The notes: generated by a model from the sequence alone, not told the origin. Shown: positions 12,601 through 24,058, numbered from the stretch's first letter. The stretch: 64,000 nt of DNA from Plectosphaerella cucumerina (GCA_020746995.1 JAGPXD010000004.1:930001-994000), one strand, 5' to 3'. A program made the numbers and translations.

Positions 12601-13422
12601 GATTCGGAAGGGCAGACGCCACTACACCTGGCCGCTGCTAGTCAGCGTGACGATGGTCATTTTGAGGACATGTTCAACCTACTGTTCCCAGCTGGACGAG
12701 CTTTCTCGCCGGGCTTCTCCGAGGGTGGCATGTCTGGCGAGTGCTGGCCTCTAGACCGCGCCGATAACAGCGGCCGGAGCGCTCTTCACTTGGCCTCAGA
12801 GAATGCGGCGCCGAAGGCAGTTGAGGTACTGCTTGCAGCGGGCGCAAGTCCGAGCCTCAAGGACAACAAGGGACAGACGCCTCTCGCACGCCTTATCGAT
12901 GCATTCCGGTTGGAATGGCACGACTTTGATTTTGAACACTGGCCGGACAGCATTGACATGGAACACGCTCCGGAAGACAGCCAAGACCGCCCAAACTTCA
13001 GACGAGGATGGATCACATGTATGCATCTCCTGATAGAAGCTGGGGCAACGGGAAATGAGCAAGACGACCAGGGCAGGACCGTTCTGCACATACTGGCGCA
13101 GCTGACGGAAAAGGCCACGGCAAAGATGCGACACCACACGAAACCGGCGTTCGAAAACAAACCATACTACAGCATGAGACTGCTGCACGCAAAGGCACGG
13201 TACCAGCGATGCTGTCTTGCAGACGGTCTAGAAGTTCTCCGAAGCATGAACATTGACGATGGCTTGAAGGATGCCTACGGGAAGACCGCGAGGGACTACT
13301 ACCCACCAGCTGAGTTCTGGAGGATGGAAAGAGAGTTCGGGGTCGACGAACTCGAGTACCTAGCGTCACATACGGAAAGTTTCGAGCTGCTGATTTGGCC
13401 ACTGCATGAATTCATTTCATGA
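9636..13422 (+). CDS. STAND/NLR-like protein: N-terminal fungal helical domain, NACHT NTPase, ankyrin repeats
   Basis: Exons are 9636-10045 and 10092-13422; the intron is 46 nt (GTAGGT..CCAG with ATACTAACT branch site) and splits a Gly codon. The protein is 1246 aa. Residues 1-110 (MDPASIVGVVAASAQFADTV) resemble the helical N-terminal domain common on fungal STAND proteins. The P-loop GGPGKGKS is at 224-231 and the Walker B block CVIDGLDEC at 334-342. A winged-helix-like region ends in HFVHQSVKDYL near residue 590, and ankyrin repeats lie at about 910-1140 (DGQTPLHFAA, EGQTPLHLAA, SGRSALHLAS, QGRTVLHILA). Known role of the class: ligand-triggered oligomerising receptors for non-self recognition and programmed cell death. 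No HET, patatin or lipase effector domain is visible, so the output of this protein is unknown. An acidic insert lies near residues 515-545. Confidence 0.9.
11383..11475 (+). repeat. 45/48-nt imperfect tandem duplication within the STAND gene
   Basis: Unit 1 (11383-11427) encodes PIVRVANNDIHFVRK and unit 2 (11428-11475) encodes PITRLTDDDIIHFVHQ. They share CCCATC.., CGACATC and CACTTCGTTC in register, with a 3-nt length difference that keeps the frame. Unit 2 carries the conserved FVHQSVKDYL motif; unit 1 is its diverged copy. Confidence 0.75.
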
Positions 13423-13851
13423 AGGGGCCAGGGCTTGAATCCCGAACCAGCAAGAAATCATTCTCTCACCTCGACATTTGATGAACACACGCAGTTGTGA
13501 AGATGTGAACTCCTGAAATTCTTCCGCCCCGCTGACCCCAACTTGAACCCCGGGTGTGTCCGCCCCGCGGAATGCTGCCGCATCCGCCTCCGCTACCCCA
13601 GATCCTCTGTCCAATCACCGCCTCGTGATTAGCAGCTCACGTCGACCGAGGAGCTACCAGCCCAGGCGTGCCTCGGCATCTCTGGCGCCCGCGGGGGCCA
13701 ACGCCTGGGCTCTCGACGTCGTTCCAGCCGAGTCGTTGCCGCGCTGTCAAGTCTCGAGTCGCACGCGGCTCAAGTGTTTAATTCCAAACACCCGTCCATC
13801 CTCCTCTCCCCCTTCCCACACACACATCCCATCACAACCACATCCTCCGTC
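13423..13851. other. Intergenic: promoter/leader of the b5-acyl-CoA dehydrogenase gene
   Basis: A 429-nt gap between two + strand genes. The last 60 nt before the ATG are C/T- and CA-rich, as is usual for fungal leaders. Nothing else is seen. Confidence 0.45.
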
Positions 13852-15753
13852 ATGGCAACCTCAACCTTCACCCGCGACGAGGTCGCAAAGAACACCTCCG
13901 ACGACTCCCTCTGGACAATCATCGACTCCAAGGTCTACGACCTCACCGACTTCCTCGACGCCCACCCCGGCGGCCCCGCCGTCCTCCGACAAGTCGCCGG
14001 CCGCGATGCGACCGCCGACTTCTACAACCTCCACCGCCACGATGTCCTCACCAAGTACGACCCCCAGCTCCTCCTCGGCACCATTGCCGACGAGAAGCCC
14101 CAGGTCTCCAACCCGGGACCCGGCGACCTCTCCCGCGTCCCCTACGCCGAGCCCCTCTGGCTGACCCCGGCATTCCGCAACCCCTACTACAACGACTCGC
14201 ATCGCCGCCTCCAGCGCGCCATGCGCGAGTTTACGGATCTCTACGTCACACCCGAGGCTCTCGCCAACGAGGAGTCGGGCGACTTCATCTCCCAGGGTCT
14301 GATCGACCGCATGTCCAAGTCCGGCGTGCTGCATATGCGTCTCGGCCCCGGCCCGCACCTGCACGGCGTCGAGCTGCTCGGCGGCGTTGTCGACGGGAAG
14401 GAGTTTGATTACTTCCACGATTTGATCATCGCCCAAGAGCTTGCGCGCACGGGTGCACGTGGCTTTGGCGACGGCAACATGGCTGGCATGACGGTACGTT
14501 TCCCGGTGCACGACACCACACAGTGCGGAGGATGTCAACACCAAAACTGCCCCTTTTTATTTCACGTTTCCTCAACACCAACCACCACCATCACCACCAA
14601 ATCTCTCGACGCTCACATCTGACCTTTTCCCCCACAGATTGGCCTCCCCGTTATTCTCAACTTCGCCAAGAAGGACCTGCGTGACCGCATTGCCGCCGAG
14701 GTCTTCAGCGGCCAGAAGAAGATCTGCCTGGCCATCACGGAAGCCTTCGCCGGCTCAGACGTCGCTGGCGTCCGCACCACCGCCACCAAGACCCCCGACG
14801 GCAAGCATTACATCGTGAACGGGTCGAAGAAGTGGATTACGAACGGTCACTTTAGTGATTATTTCGTCACTGCAGTTCGCACGGAGAAGGGCCTGAGTGT
14901 GCTCTTGATTGCGCGGGATGAGAATGTCGAGACGAAGCTCATCAAGACGTCATACTCTAGCACCGCTGGAACAACATACATTTCCTTCGACAACGTCAAG
15001 GTCCCTGTGGAGAACCTCCTCGGCGAGGAGAACAAGGGCATTCATGTTGTGCTGAGCAACTTCAACCACGAGCGCTGGACCATGGCCTGTACGTCCCCCC
15101 TTCCCCTCCCCTTTCAACCCCCCTAACATGCCCAGGCGCCTCCATCCGCACCTCCCGCCTCGTCGTCGAAGAGTCCCTCAAATGGGCCAACCAGCGCCTC
15201 GTCTTCGGCAAGAGCCTCATCGAGCAGCCCGTCATCCGCCAGAAGCTGGCCAAGATGATCTCCCTCTGCGAGGCCAACCAGGCTTGGCTCGAGACCATCA
15301 CCTTCCAGATGAACAACATGCCCTACAAGGAGCAGGCCAAGCACCTCGGCGGGCCCATCGCCCTCCTCAAGACGTCCTGCACCCGCGCCGCCCACGAGAT
15401 CGCCGATGAGGCTGTCCAGATCTGGGGAGGCCGTGGCCTGACGAGGACGGGCATGGGAAGGATTATTGAGATGTTCAACCGTACTTACAAGGTAACTACC
15501 TGCCGATTTCTTTCCACCCTCTTAAGCTGTGTTAGGGGTCGTGGGGGTTTGTTTTACGAGTTTACAACACTTGGACCCCACACGGAATCACGATCTCGCG
15601 AGACAGACTCCCACAACTCCTCACACAGCTATTCAAGGAAATTACTAACTCGCCGTGTCATAGTACGATTCTATTCTGGGAGGCGCCGAGGAGGTTTTGG
15701 CCGATCTGGGCGTGCGGCAGGCTATTCGGAACATGCCGAAGGAGAGGTTGTAG
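13852..15753 (+). CDS. Cytochrome b5-acyl-CoA dehydrogenase fusion
   Basis: Exons are 13852-14493, 14638-15088, 15136-15491 and 15664-15753; introns are 144, 47 and 172 nt with correct phases, giving 512 aa. Residues 1-80 are a cytochrome b5 heme domain: HPGG at 38-41 and a second candidate heme ligand His61 in FYNLH. From about residue 130 it is an acyl-CoA dehydrogenase: CLAITEAFAGSDVAG (FAD/substrate-binding loop), KKWITNG, ENLLGEENKG, then the C-terminal helical domain ending in QIWGGRGLTRTG and RNMPKERL. Known of the family: these enzymes introduce the alpha-beta double bond of acyl-CoA; fungal fusions to b5 exist and probably pass electrons through heme. There is no obvious N-terminal targeting peptide and no SKL, so location is open. 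The ATG at 13852 is chosen because it directly precedes the b5 fold. Confidence 0.93.
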
Positions 15754-17443
15754 ACAGGGGGCGGTTTGGCGTGTCGTGATGGCTTCACCGTGTTTTGGGG
15801 GTGGCATGTACGAAAGCGGGGCAAACTTGGCGGAAACGCCTGGGATAAATTTACATCGTCTCAAGTTCGAGTCCATGCGGAAGTTTAATACCGTGTACAA
15901 GTTCCATCCTTTTCATCTTGAGTAAATGTAACAAGAAGACCAGAGGTGGTTAACGGCCCAACCCCTTCAGAACACGACCTGTCCTTCGTTTGCGTCCACG
16001 GCAACCTGCATGCTCATGATTCAAACGCAGCCAAGATGACAATCACGCTCAACCTACCTGCAAACGCTGGAAGCCATCTGGAATTAGTTGAAGCTCTCTC
16101 CCACGATGCACAAGTCTCCCCAGCCCTTGAAAGTGCTTGGCCCTGCAAACACACGCTCTTGAAGTACTCTTGAGTCCCGTTTGTACCCGCGACAAGCTTG
16201 GCACTTCTCACCAAGACCTACCAGTCCCGTCTCTCGGACTGCGTTCAAAAGTAAGTTACATCGTCAAAGAATAAATTTTTACAACACAGGCCGTCGACTC
16301 TCTTACCAAGCCCGAGTGTATCCGCACCAAGAAAACACCGCGGTGATGAAAGACATGTCCCACTCCAGGCGATTGCAGGATTATGCTTGAACACAAGTCC
16401 ATCCTTCCAACAACAAACTTGACTCCCCGAACTCCGCTAGGGAAGGATCGCTGCGAGAAGAGAGACGTTCATGCCAGCCTCGCCAGCAGAAGATACCCAG
16501 TCTCCCGACGATGAGCTGCGAGGCCATGCAGGATCACGGCAATGCCAAACCAAGCAATGAGCCAGGCTACAAACTGACAGATGACTTCAACGGCCGACAC
16601 CATGAGGAGTCTCCAGCTAGGGGAGTCCGACTCAGAATGATCGGCCGAAGCCTTGTCACATCACATTCTTCAAGACGTGGCTCACATCACGCATCATCAC
16701 TGAAGACATCACCACATCACCACTTGACACGATTGTGCGACACAAACTTCCATTCCTGCCATTGTCACGACCCTCGAGTCGTTCCGTTCCGCCCGGGGCT
16801 CTTCGTCCATCGTCCCCGGCGGTCGTCCTCCGGCAGCCATCTCTCTTGTCTCATCTGCAACCTGTCGGATGCCAAGCCGACCCAGTGTCGGCAGCGCCAT
16901 GGTCATCCGAAGAGAATCCACCTATCCTGTTTTCTGCCCCTCTTGTCCAGTAGACATCGGAGAGGCAAAACCAAGCCTCAGCTTTCCCAAATTCGTCCGT
17001 TGCCAATGCCATCTTCATCCAACAATGTTGGTTTCGAAAACCAACATGTCGTGGTCGGATCCAGCGACCGAGCTTCGTGCGAGGTATCATGGTCGTGCAT
17101 GAGAATGAAAGAAGACCGTGAATCATGAGTGTGTTTTATGAGAACTTTTCCGTGAACCGTTGTTTTTTTGAGTGCCATGCCGAGAGGTGTAGTCGGATTA
17201 AAGAGGGGTGGGTTGGGGGGTAAAGTCGTGATTGTGAGAAGGCGGGGGTAAAAAAAGAACCGTTCACTGTACAGGCCGTCTAGTCGTTGACGGCATCCGC
17301 CGGGTATTTGCTTTCCGAGTCATTTCATTGTAGCGAGTGCACAGCACACCCTCGCTCGTGGTAAAACCATTTGTTTCCCGTACCCTCCCATCGTCGGGGC
17401 CAAGGGCAGGAAACGACTCATCACCGACGTCGTCTCAGTGCCC
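15754..17443. other. 1.7-kb convergent intergenic region
   Basis: Lies between the 3' ends of the dehydrogenase and gis2. A 205-codon + strand ORF at 16511-17128 starts with ATG but is rich in His, Arg, Ser and Cys and shows no domain; I regard it as a chance ORF. No RNA gene or repeat is seen. Confidence 0.45.
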
Positions 17444-18276
17444 TTAGTTGTTCGGGCACTGCGACTGGACGTGGCCAGGCTGCTGGCACTTGTAGCAGAT
17501 CTTCTCGCCACCAGCGGACTCCTTGGGGCAGTCACGGGAGAAGTGACCGTTCTCGCCACAGTTGTAGCACTTCGAGCCGTTGGTGCAGTCGCCTGTGGGA
17601 GTCAGTCAAAGGGCAGGAGAGGAATGAAGTCAGGCCACTCACGGGACATGTGTCCGAAGCCGCCGCAGGAGTAGCAGGTCTTGGGGGCGCCGTAGCCGCC
17701 ACCGCCGCTGTAGCCACCGCCGCCGCCGTAGCCGCCGCCGAAGCCGCCCTTGGGGCAGTTGCGGGCCATGTGGCCGGGCTCACCGCACTGCAAGGATGTT
17801 AACATGCATGTCGAGCGAGAGGGAATGAAGAACAAAAACCGACCTTGTAGCACTCACCACCGCCACCGCCGCCACCGCCGACGTTGCCGCCGGACTGGGG
17901 GCAGTCACGGCTGATGTGGCCGGCGGTACCGCAACGGTAGCAGGTCTTAGTATCCTTGGGACCGTCGGGGCACTCGCGGCTCAGGTGACCCTCGTCTGGG
18001 TATCATGTCAGTCTGTGTCTGGCGGGTGGGAGGGTGAATCGGGGAGGCATACTGCCACAGTTGTAGCTGAAAGAAGGTCAGCAGGGGTTCTTGAGATTCA
18101 TGGAGTGATGGAACATACCACTTGGCGGGGCCCTTCTGGGGGCAGTCACGAGCCTGGTGACCAGTGAGGCCACCTGTGAATCTGTGTCAGCAGAGATTGG
18201 GGCGCTGTAAACAAGGAGCAAACATACAGGTGTAGCAAGCGCGGGGCGCGGGAGCGGCACCACCCTGGTAATCCAT
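17444..18276 (-). CDS. gis2: Gis2/CNBP-type protein with seven CCHC zinc knuckles
   Basis: Six exons in minus order: 18228-18276, 18119-18173, 18053-18066 (14 nt), 17844-17995, 17643-17787 and 17444-17592. All phases agree, giving 187 aa. Seven C-x2-C-x4-H-x4-C knuckles can be read, from CYTCGGLTGHQARDC to CYKCQQPGHVQSQC, with a Gly/Tyr-rich linker (GGGYGGGGGYSGGGGYG) between knuckles 4 and 5. Known role: binds single-stranded nucleic acid and translating mRNAs, and supports cap-independent translation and stress-granule or P-body association. The start at 18276 (MDYQGG) gives the usual family N-terminus. The donor of intron 4 is the weak GTCGGT; a stronger GTGAGT lies 16 nt upstream but would destroy knuckle 4. 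The number of knuckles equals that of yeast Gis2. Confidence 0.95.
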
Positions 18277-20740
18277 GATGTAGTTTGTGTGTGGGTGGTA
18301 AGAGTTGCTGGAAGATGTCTTGTTAGTAAAAGGTCAGAGCAAGGTGAATGAAGCCAGGCAAAGAGCAGATGAAGAATGTAAGAAGGAGAAAGTTCAGTCA
18401 AGGCTGGATGGACGAAAGTGGGAGGGACAAGAGCTTGGACTTTGCTTTGCTTTGAGGGACAGCAGACGGGAGGTGGAGGGGTGCCTCGGCCGGACGCCGC
18501 CTTCCTGGTTGGGCAATGACGCTGTAGGGCTTCCGAGCAGCAGGGGTGCGGCGGTAGGAGAGGCGGGGGATTTTCCACTGTCCAGCGACGATGCTAGCGG
18601 CCAAGCCCAGAGGCCTCGGCGAAGAGCCAGTCGCCACTACCGCTGCCGACCACGACTCGTGATCTGGACCAGTGGGGCGGGGCGACCGACGGGGGGCGAG
18701 ACGCTTGATCCAAGCTCGATAGAGGGCAAAGGAGCTGAAGAGGAGGCAGAGGAGGGGAATGGATGTGACTTGAAAGCCTACCTTGTGGTTGAGGGTGAAG
18801 CAATTGAGGCTCAGAGCGAAGTCTGTGAAGGTGGGATGGGATTTGGTAAGAGGGGTAGAAAATTCGGATGTGCCGTTTGGAGGGTCGAAAATCTGGGGTG
18901 GGACGACAAGGGGATGGAGGGGAGAGCGATGAGAGGGAGGGGAGGGAGGGAGACGAAAGAAGAGGAAGAGGAGGAGCGCAGCGGGCTCAGTCAAGTAAAT
19001 AAGATCCCTCTCGGTGTTTTCAAACAGACCGTCTTTGTGAGATTGAATTCACTTGAGTTCAAACGGGCAGAAAGAAGGGAGGAAGGAGGGGAAGCAAAGG
19101 CAAAGCCAGTGAGCCAGCCGCCTGAAGCGACCACGACGAAAACGAAGTCTTCACAAGCCGATAGAGCTCGCGACTCAGTGAATATGTCGCAGACGATAGA
19201 AGTTGATCGGTCGCTGATGGGAGAAGCCGAACAGCAAATAGAGACTCACAGGAAGGGTATCGGTGGTGATCTTGCGATTTCGAGAATGCAAGAGAGGTGG
19301 TTGTTGTTTGATGTTGGTTGTCGGTTCCAGAAGAGGACCTAGAATTTTTGACGAGGGCGAGAAAACTGAGATCCGCTAGTACCGGGGCGGGTGAGTGGGC
19401 GTCCGGAGCCTGGCGCGCCAGTGAATGCAAATGCAGCAGGCACAAGCCACACCTCCCGGGCCTGCCTCCGTGCCAGCTCGCCTACTGGCAGTGTCAGTGG
19501 TGGTCCGTGTCCTCGTAGAGTGTCCACCTGCCCAGCCCAGCTTCCAGCTTTCTGTCCGATAACCAGGCTTGCCAGGGCTATTTTTTTGCCCCTCCCCCTC
19601 TCTCCCTCGGACGTCGTCACCGTGCGAGGCAAAATCACCGACGAGATTTAGCCAGGATGCGATAGTGGGGTAGCAACCAGATGCAGCGACGTCTGTTCTC
19701 CGTCACCAACAAGCTGAAGGCCAGCTCTCAGCTCCCAACGACAACGAGCCAGGCCTGTCAGCCGTCCCCCCAGCCCCTCGCTTCTTCCGGTACCAATGTG
19801 ACCGCGCGGCGCCAGATCACATCTGGTCCCTTGCATACAGCTCAGGCCCTAAGCCTCTCTCACCCGCCACGACAGGGCCGAATCGGATGCCACTGATATG
19901 CGAGAATATGACCATCGGAGGGCACACAAACAGCAATTCGAGGGACACCCGGCCACAAGTCCCTCGGCCTGGCCCCCAGGGGCAAACGAAAACGACCATC
20001 AGCTCACATGGCGTCTGCAACATGTCGTCTATCATTTCCACAGCATGCTGCTCGCTTAAGTCGGCCACGGATCGCAGCAAACGAGCACGAGCTGACGTCC
20101 TCGGCCCAATTTCTCCAGTGACACACGTGTGCGCCGTTACAAGGCGACACGACGGGAAACGGCCGAGATATGCGACCTCGGGGTTCCAAGGTCACACTCA
20201 ATCTTTCCCCCCCGAGGTCTTGCGTCGTCCCGCGTCCTCCAACCCCAGGGCTGAGGACGACTGACCGGACACAAGCCCGTCAGCACGCCGGCCAGTTTCA
20301 CCTGCTCGCCACTGCCACATGCCCCGACCCGACGAGGCGTTCGCAGCGTTTGATCTGGTGGCACGTCCCAGAGCAGCTCGACGAGGTCCCTGCGGTCTTT
20401 CTTCCCCTCTCCCGTCCTCGTCAATCTCTGCCCTGCTTTGCTTGCCGCTCTCGTATCGCCTCTGCTGCACTGTGCGTGCATGCGGGCAAGATCAGCAGAG
20501 GTCGGTCAGCTTGTGGCGCATGCTTCTCACGTGATGTGGCGCTAGCTCCCTCTTAGCGCGAGATGCACATGCCCCCCGCACGCGTCTCGGGCGCCCCACC
20601 ACCGCGTGCTAGTGACATGGGCCCGGGGAGACTCGAAAGCGCATCTGGGAATATGCACCCATCCAGGTGCACGACATCCAAAAGCTGCATCCATAAATAT
20701 CGCGCGCCCGCCCCCGCGGAGTCTGGTCCGCCCCTGAATC
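18277..20740. other. 2.5-kb region: gis2 leader and promoter, sae2 promoter
   Basis: Divergent genes flank it (gis2 leftwards, sae2 rightwards). A likely gis2 5'-UTR intron runs from 18781 (AAG|GTAGGC on the minus strand) to 18308 (CTTCCAG), 474 nt; this is inferred from splice signals only. A 345-codon + strand ORF at 18305-19342 is antisense to that leader and has biased E/G/R composition, so it is not called. Nothing else is recognised. Confidence 0.45.
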
Positions 20741-22945
20741 ATGGCTAGCTGGTTTGAACGGGGCCGACCGGCTCTCCAGGAGGCCCTCAAGTCCGTCTGC
20801 GACTCCATCGACGCGGATCTGAGGGCAGGTGCGTGACGCGACTCGAGTCTTCTTGGAAGAGACACAATACTGACGACAGTGTCAGAGCTCCGGGCCGCCG
20901 AATACGTCCGAAAAAAGCACGAGTCAGAAGAGCTGGTTTCTCTGAGGAAACGCGTCGAAAATGTCGAACGACTCGAAGAAGAGAACCGACAACTCCAAGC
21001 TACTGTGCAACAGCTCCAGCGAAAGACACTACCGACACCCGCCGCCGCCGAGGCTCCCCCGCCCGATCCGAACCAGCCCTCTAAGGATGGGAAAGAGAAA
21101 TACACGCTCGAACAGCTCAAGACCACGACGGAGGACACCCGCGAGACACTAGCGAAGAAGAACTACATCCTGGTCCGCAAGTTCCAGGCCCTCGACGGCA
21201 ACTACAAGAAGGTCATGCCCATGTACACTGCGAACAAGAAGAAGGTGGCGGAAAGAGATGCTACAATTGTCGCACTGAAGACTGAGTGCGAAGGGCTGAA
21301 ACGGAGGCTGGCGGCCGAGAATGACGAGCAGGACAATGATGGGCTGCCACCCCTCGGCCGTCCACGCGCCTCTAGCCATGAGCCGTCGAGCTCGTTGGGC
21401 AATGATCCTGCCGACGGCTTGAGTTTTTCTTCCGACCCTGGGCCGGACGTGGCCGGGGATGAGAGTGGTCTTGCTGCGCCAGCACCGGCACGCAAGGAGC
21501 GACAACGCGCCGTTGTTCCACCCAGCGAGGCTACGACCGTGGGCTCCGATCCTCCCGAACCTGAGCTTCCGCCCCTCACCAGAGCTGCGTCTGAACAACC
21601 AGTCATCATTAAAGACGAACCGTCGTCAGAAGAGCCCGTCATTGTCTCGGAGCGTCGAGTTCGGAAGCGAAAGGCCGCAGACGACGCCGACGAGGATCAC
21701 ACTCCGAAACGCCCGGTCAAGACGGAGGACAAAGACTCCAGCCCTCCTCGAGTCACGGCCGTGCTAGATCAGGACAGCCTCGACTTGGACGAGGTGCCCA
21801 GGTTCAACACGCCGAGGAAGCTCCGGCTATGGGCAGACGAGCCAACAAGTGGACCAAGCACCGTGAGACGACTGGCCGACACGGAGGGCAGCCGCACCCG
21901 GGTCACAACACCATCGACACACACAACCCGCCCCGCCAACGAGTCGACCGTCCTGACGCCGTTGGACGCTAATATCAGGACACGAAAGCCGCAGACAGTG
22001 GCTGGCAAGCCCAGCAACAGATCCTCTGGGAGTGGTATTGCCTCAGGGATAAGGTCCCTGGCCGAAGACGGCGGCAATCTTTACCAGAGGGCTGTACGGC
22101 GCAAGACAGGAACGCATCTCCAGGAGACACCCGGCGAGACACGGCTTAGTAGGCTGTTGGAATCACCGGGACGCGCCGAGGAGCCGGCCATATTGAGGTC
22201 GGCGCCTCCGCTGCGCCTCGGCGAGTCATCGCTTGGCCTGCCCCCACGTCGTGAGCTGCCTTTCGACAAGAATGGGCGTCCTCGATCGACCGAGCAGACG
22301 CCCAGTCGGGCAGCCAAAGCAACGACGACAGAGCGGGGTGTCCTCACGGGCGGCTTCAAGCCAAGGTCCGAAACGGCCGCGCTCTCGCGCCAGAACCGCA
22401 AGGAGCAGCAACCAGCACCGGTGCGCGGAAAGCTACGCGAAAAGGATATCTCCGAGCTTCTACCAGAAGACTTCAAGATCAACCCCAAAACCAACGCAGG
22501 AGCGGACTTTGCCTACAACGAAGTCGTCCGAGGCCGAGCAGAGCGGGCATGCCTCTCAGGGTGCACCGACATGTCCTGCTGCGGCGCCGCGTTCCGGGGC
22601 CTAGCGAGGCTGGAAATGAACAAACGGACAGCGCCGGAGGATGCGAAGCTGTTCGAGGAGTACCTGGGTGACGGGGTGAGCCGGGTGCACGGATTGTCAA
22701 AGGCGGAGAAGGACGAGCTGTGGCTCGAGGCGAGGACGTGGCAGCTGGCCAAGACGCAGGGAAAGCATCGGCATCGGCATGCGAGGAGGGCGTCGCCACC
22801 GGGGTTCTGGGACACGGGGTTCCCGAGCACGCAGGAGGTGGAGAAGGAGAAGGAGGAGGCGGCGAGGAGGGAGAGGGCGGTTGTGAAGGAGAGGCATCGG
22901 GAGGCAATGAGGTCTGGGGGTTTGTGGCTGTTCCGGGATGAGTAG
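20741..22945 (+). CDS. sae2: Sae2/Ctp1/CtIP DNA double-strand-break resection factor
   Basis: Exon 1 is 20741-20828 and exon 2 20886-22945, giving 715 aa; the intron acceptor could also be 6 nt upstream, adding Val-Ser in frame. The N-terminus (residues 1-130) is helical and coiled-coil-like (SLRKRVENVERLEEENRQL), fitting the tetramerisation region. The middle is disordered. Residues 549-690 are the conserved C-terminal domain: LLPEDFKINP, EVVRGRAERACLSGC (C585, C589), then GKHRHRHARRASPPGFWDTG and FPSTQE. S666 in ASPPGFW lies where the CDK site of this family (Sae2 S267 / CtIP T847) is found; that equivalence is inferred. Known role: stimulates the Mre11-Rad50-Nbs1 nuclease to open blocked DNA ends and start homologous recombination. 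It is longer than yeast Sae2, mainly through the disordered middle. Confidence 0.92.
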
Positions 22946-23154
22946 GCATAGGGTTGGGTTGGAGTTTGTTAGTATGGGAAGCGAGCCTGGTATTTTCAAC
23001 TGAGTGAGTGCTGGACGTCTTGAGGGAGTGTCTGATGGTGGCGTCGTCGTGAGAGCCCCTGAGCAGTGTGGCTTAAAGTCAGACTACATATACCCATATT
23101 TTTCTCCGCTTCCCATCGACCGGCCCCTGGTCACAACCGGGGATGTCTAACAGC

Positions 23155-23246
23155 GCGCCGTTGGTCTAGTGGTATGATTCTCGCTTAGGGTAACACCCTG
23201 AAGCATAGCTTGCGAGAGGTCCCGGGTTCAATCCCCGGATGGCGCC
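23155..23246 (+). tRNA. tRNA-Pro, anticodon AGG, with a 20-nt intron
   Basis: Acceptor stem GCGCCGT (23155-23161) pairs with ATGGCGC (23239-23245), with discriminator C at 23246. The T arm is CCGGG TTCAATC CCCGG. The anticodon stem is CTCGC/GCGAG with loop TTAGGGT and anticodon AGG. The intron occupies 23191-23210, at the canonical position one base 3' of the anticodon. A-box and B-box sequences are present. It lies between sae2 and ubp3. Confidence 0.94.
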
Positions 23247-24058
23247 CACGTCATCAATCTTTTTGGCTTTTGAGCGAAGGTTGTAGGTATTTTGATGTTT
23301 GGATGTCAAACAAGCGTTGGAATTTTTGTGGCTGTCTCATGCTGCTTCGGAAGACCGCCCTGATTGATGGTGCTGTCAGTTTGCTTCAGAATTATTCGGT
23401 GGGAGTCAAGACCACGTCCTCTCACCGAATGTCTCGGTCAAGTCAAGGTGAAAGGAGGCCCGTGCTATCGGCGTTAGGGCCAATCGCCGTAGTGCCCGTT
23501 TGCACCGGGCTCCAGCTTCCATTGTTGCCCGTTCCCGTCGGTTGGTTTGTTTAGTCAGACGGCTGCCGTGGACGGGCGTAATTTTTTGTTACTGGCGCAG
23601 CGCATCACATCACATCACATCGCGTCAGGCTTCCGTCCGACCTCGCATCTCTCTCTCTCCGCATCTCCTAACGTCGCCCCCAGCGGCTTGCTCGAGCTCA
23701 TCGCCCGCGACACCCATCCATCAGACCTCTGTCGTCTGTTTGACCGGGGAAAGAGAGGAGCAAGAGCTCGCCCCGCTTTTATCCCACCCGACGACCCGTG
23801 CGCCGGAGAAAGAGACATCCAGTCCTTCCTTGAAGTGTTCCTTCCTCCGCTCCTGCGCGACATCAACCCCCCCAACGCGACCACCACCGCCGACGCGACC
23901 AGGTCGACACGACACACCCACACCCTCCAGTGCCCCTCACCGGACACCCGACTCGGAAACACACTCCCTCGAGGATCGGTGACCGGGCGCAAACACTGGC
24001 AGTGACGGATCCCATCGGTGGTCGGTCACTGCACCAACGCGACTCCCACGCCGGCGGG
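23247..24058. other. ubp3 promoter and leader
   Basis: An 812-nt gap after the tRNA. A pentameric repeat of CATCA occupies about 23603-23621. The stretch 23640-24058 is C-rich and likely the 5' UTR. The frame is open upstream of the ubp3 ATG but has only a GTG (23930), so the ATG at 24059 is preferred. Confidence 0.45.

Noticed and set aside
16511..17128. 205-codon + strand ORF starting with ATG
   Set aside because: His/Arg/Ser/Cys-rich without motif or splice continuation; such lengths occur by chance in GC-rich DNA.
18305..19342. 345-codon + strand ORF antisense to the gis2 leader
   Set aside because: Composition is biased to Glu, Gly, Arg and Lys, no domain is visible, and it lies over the likely 5' UTR of a certain gene on the other strand.
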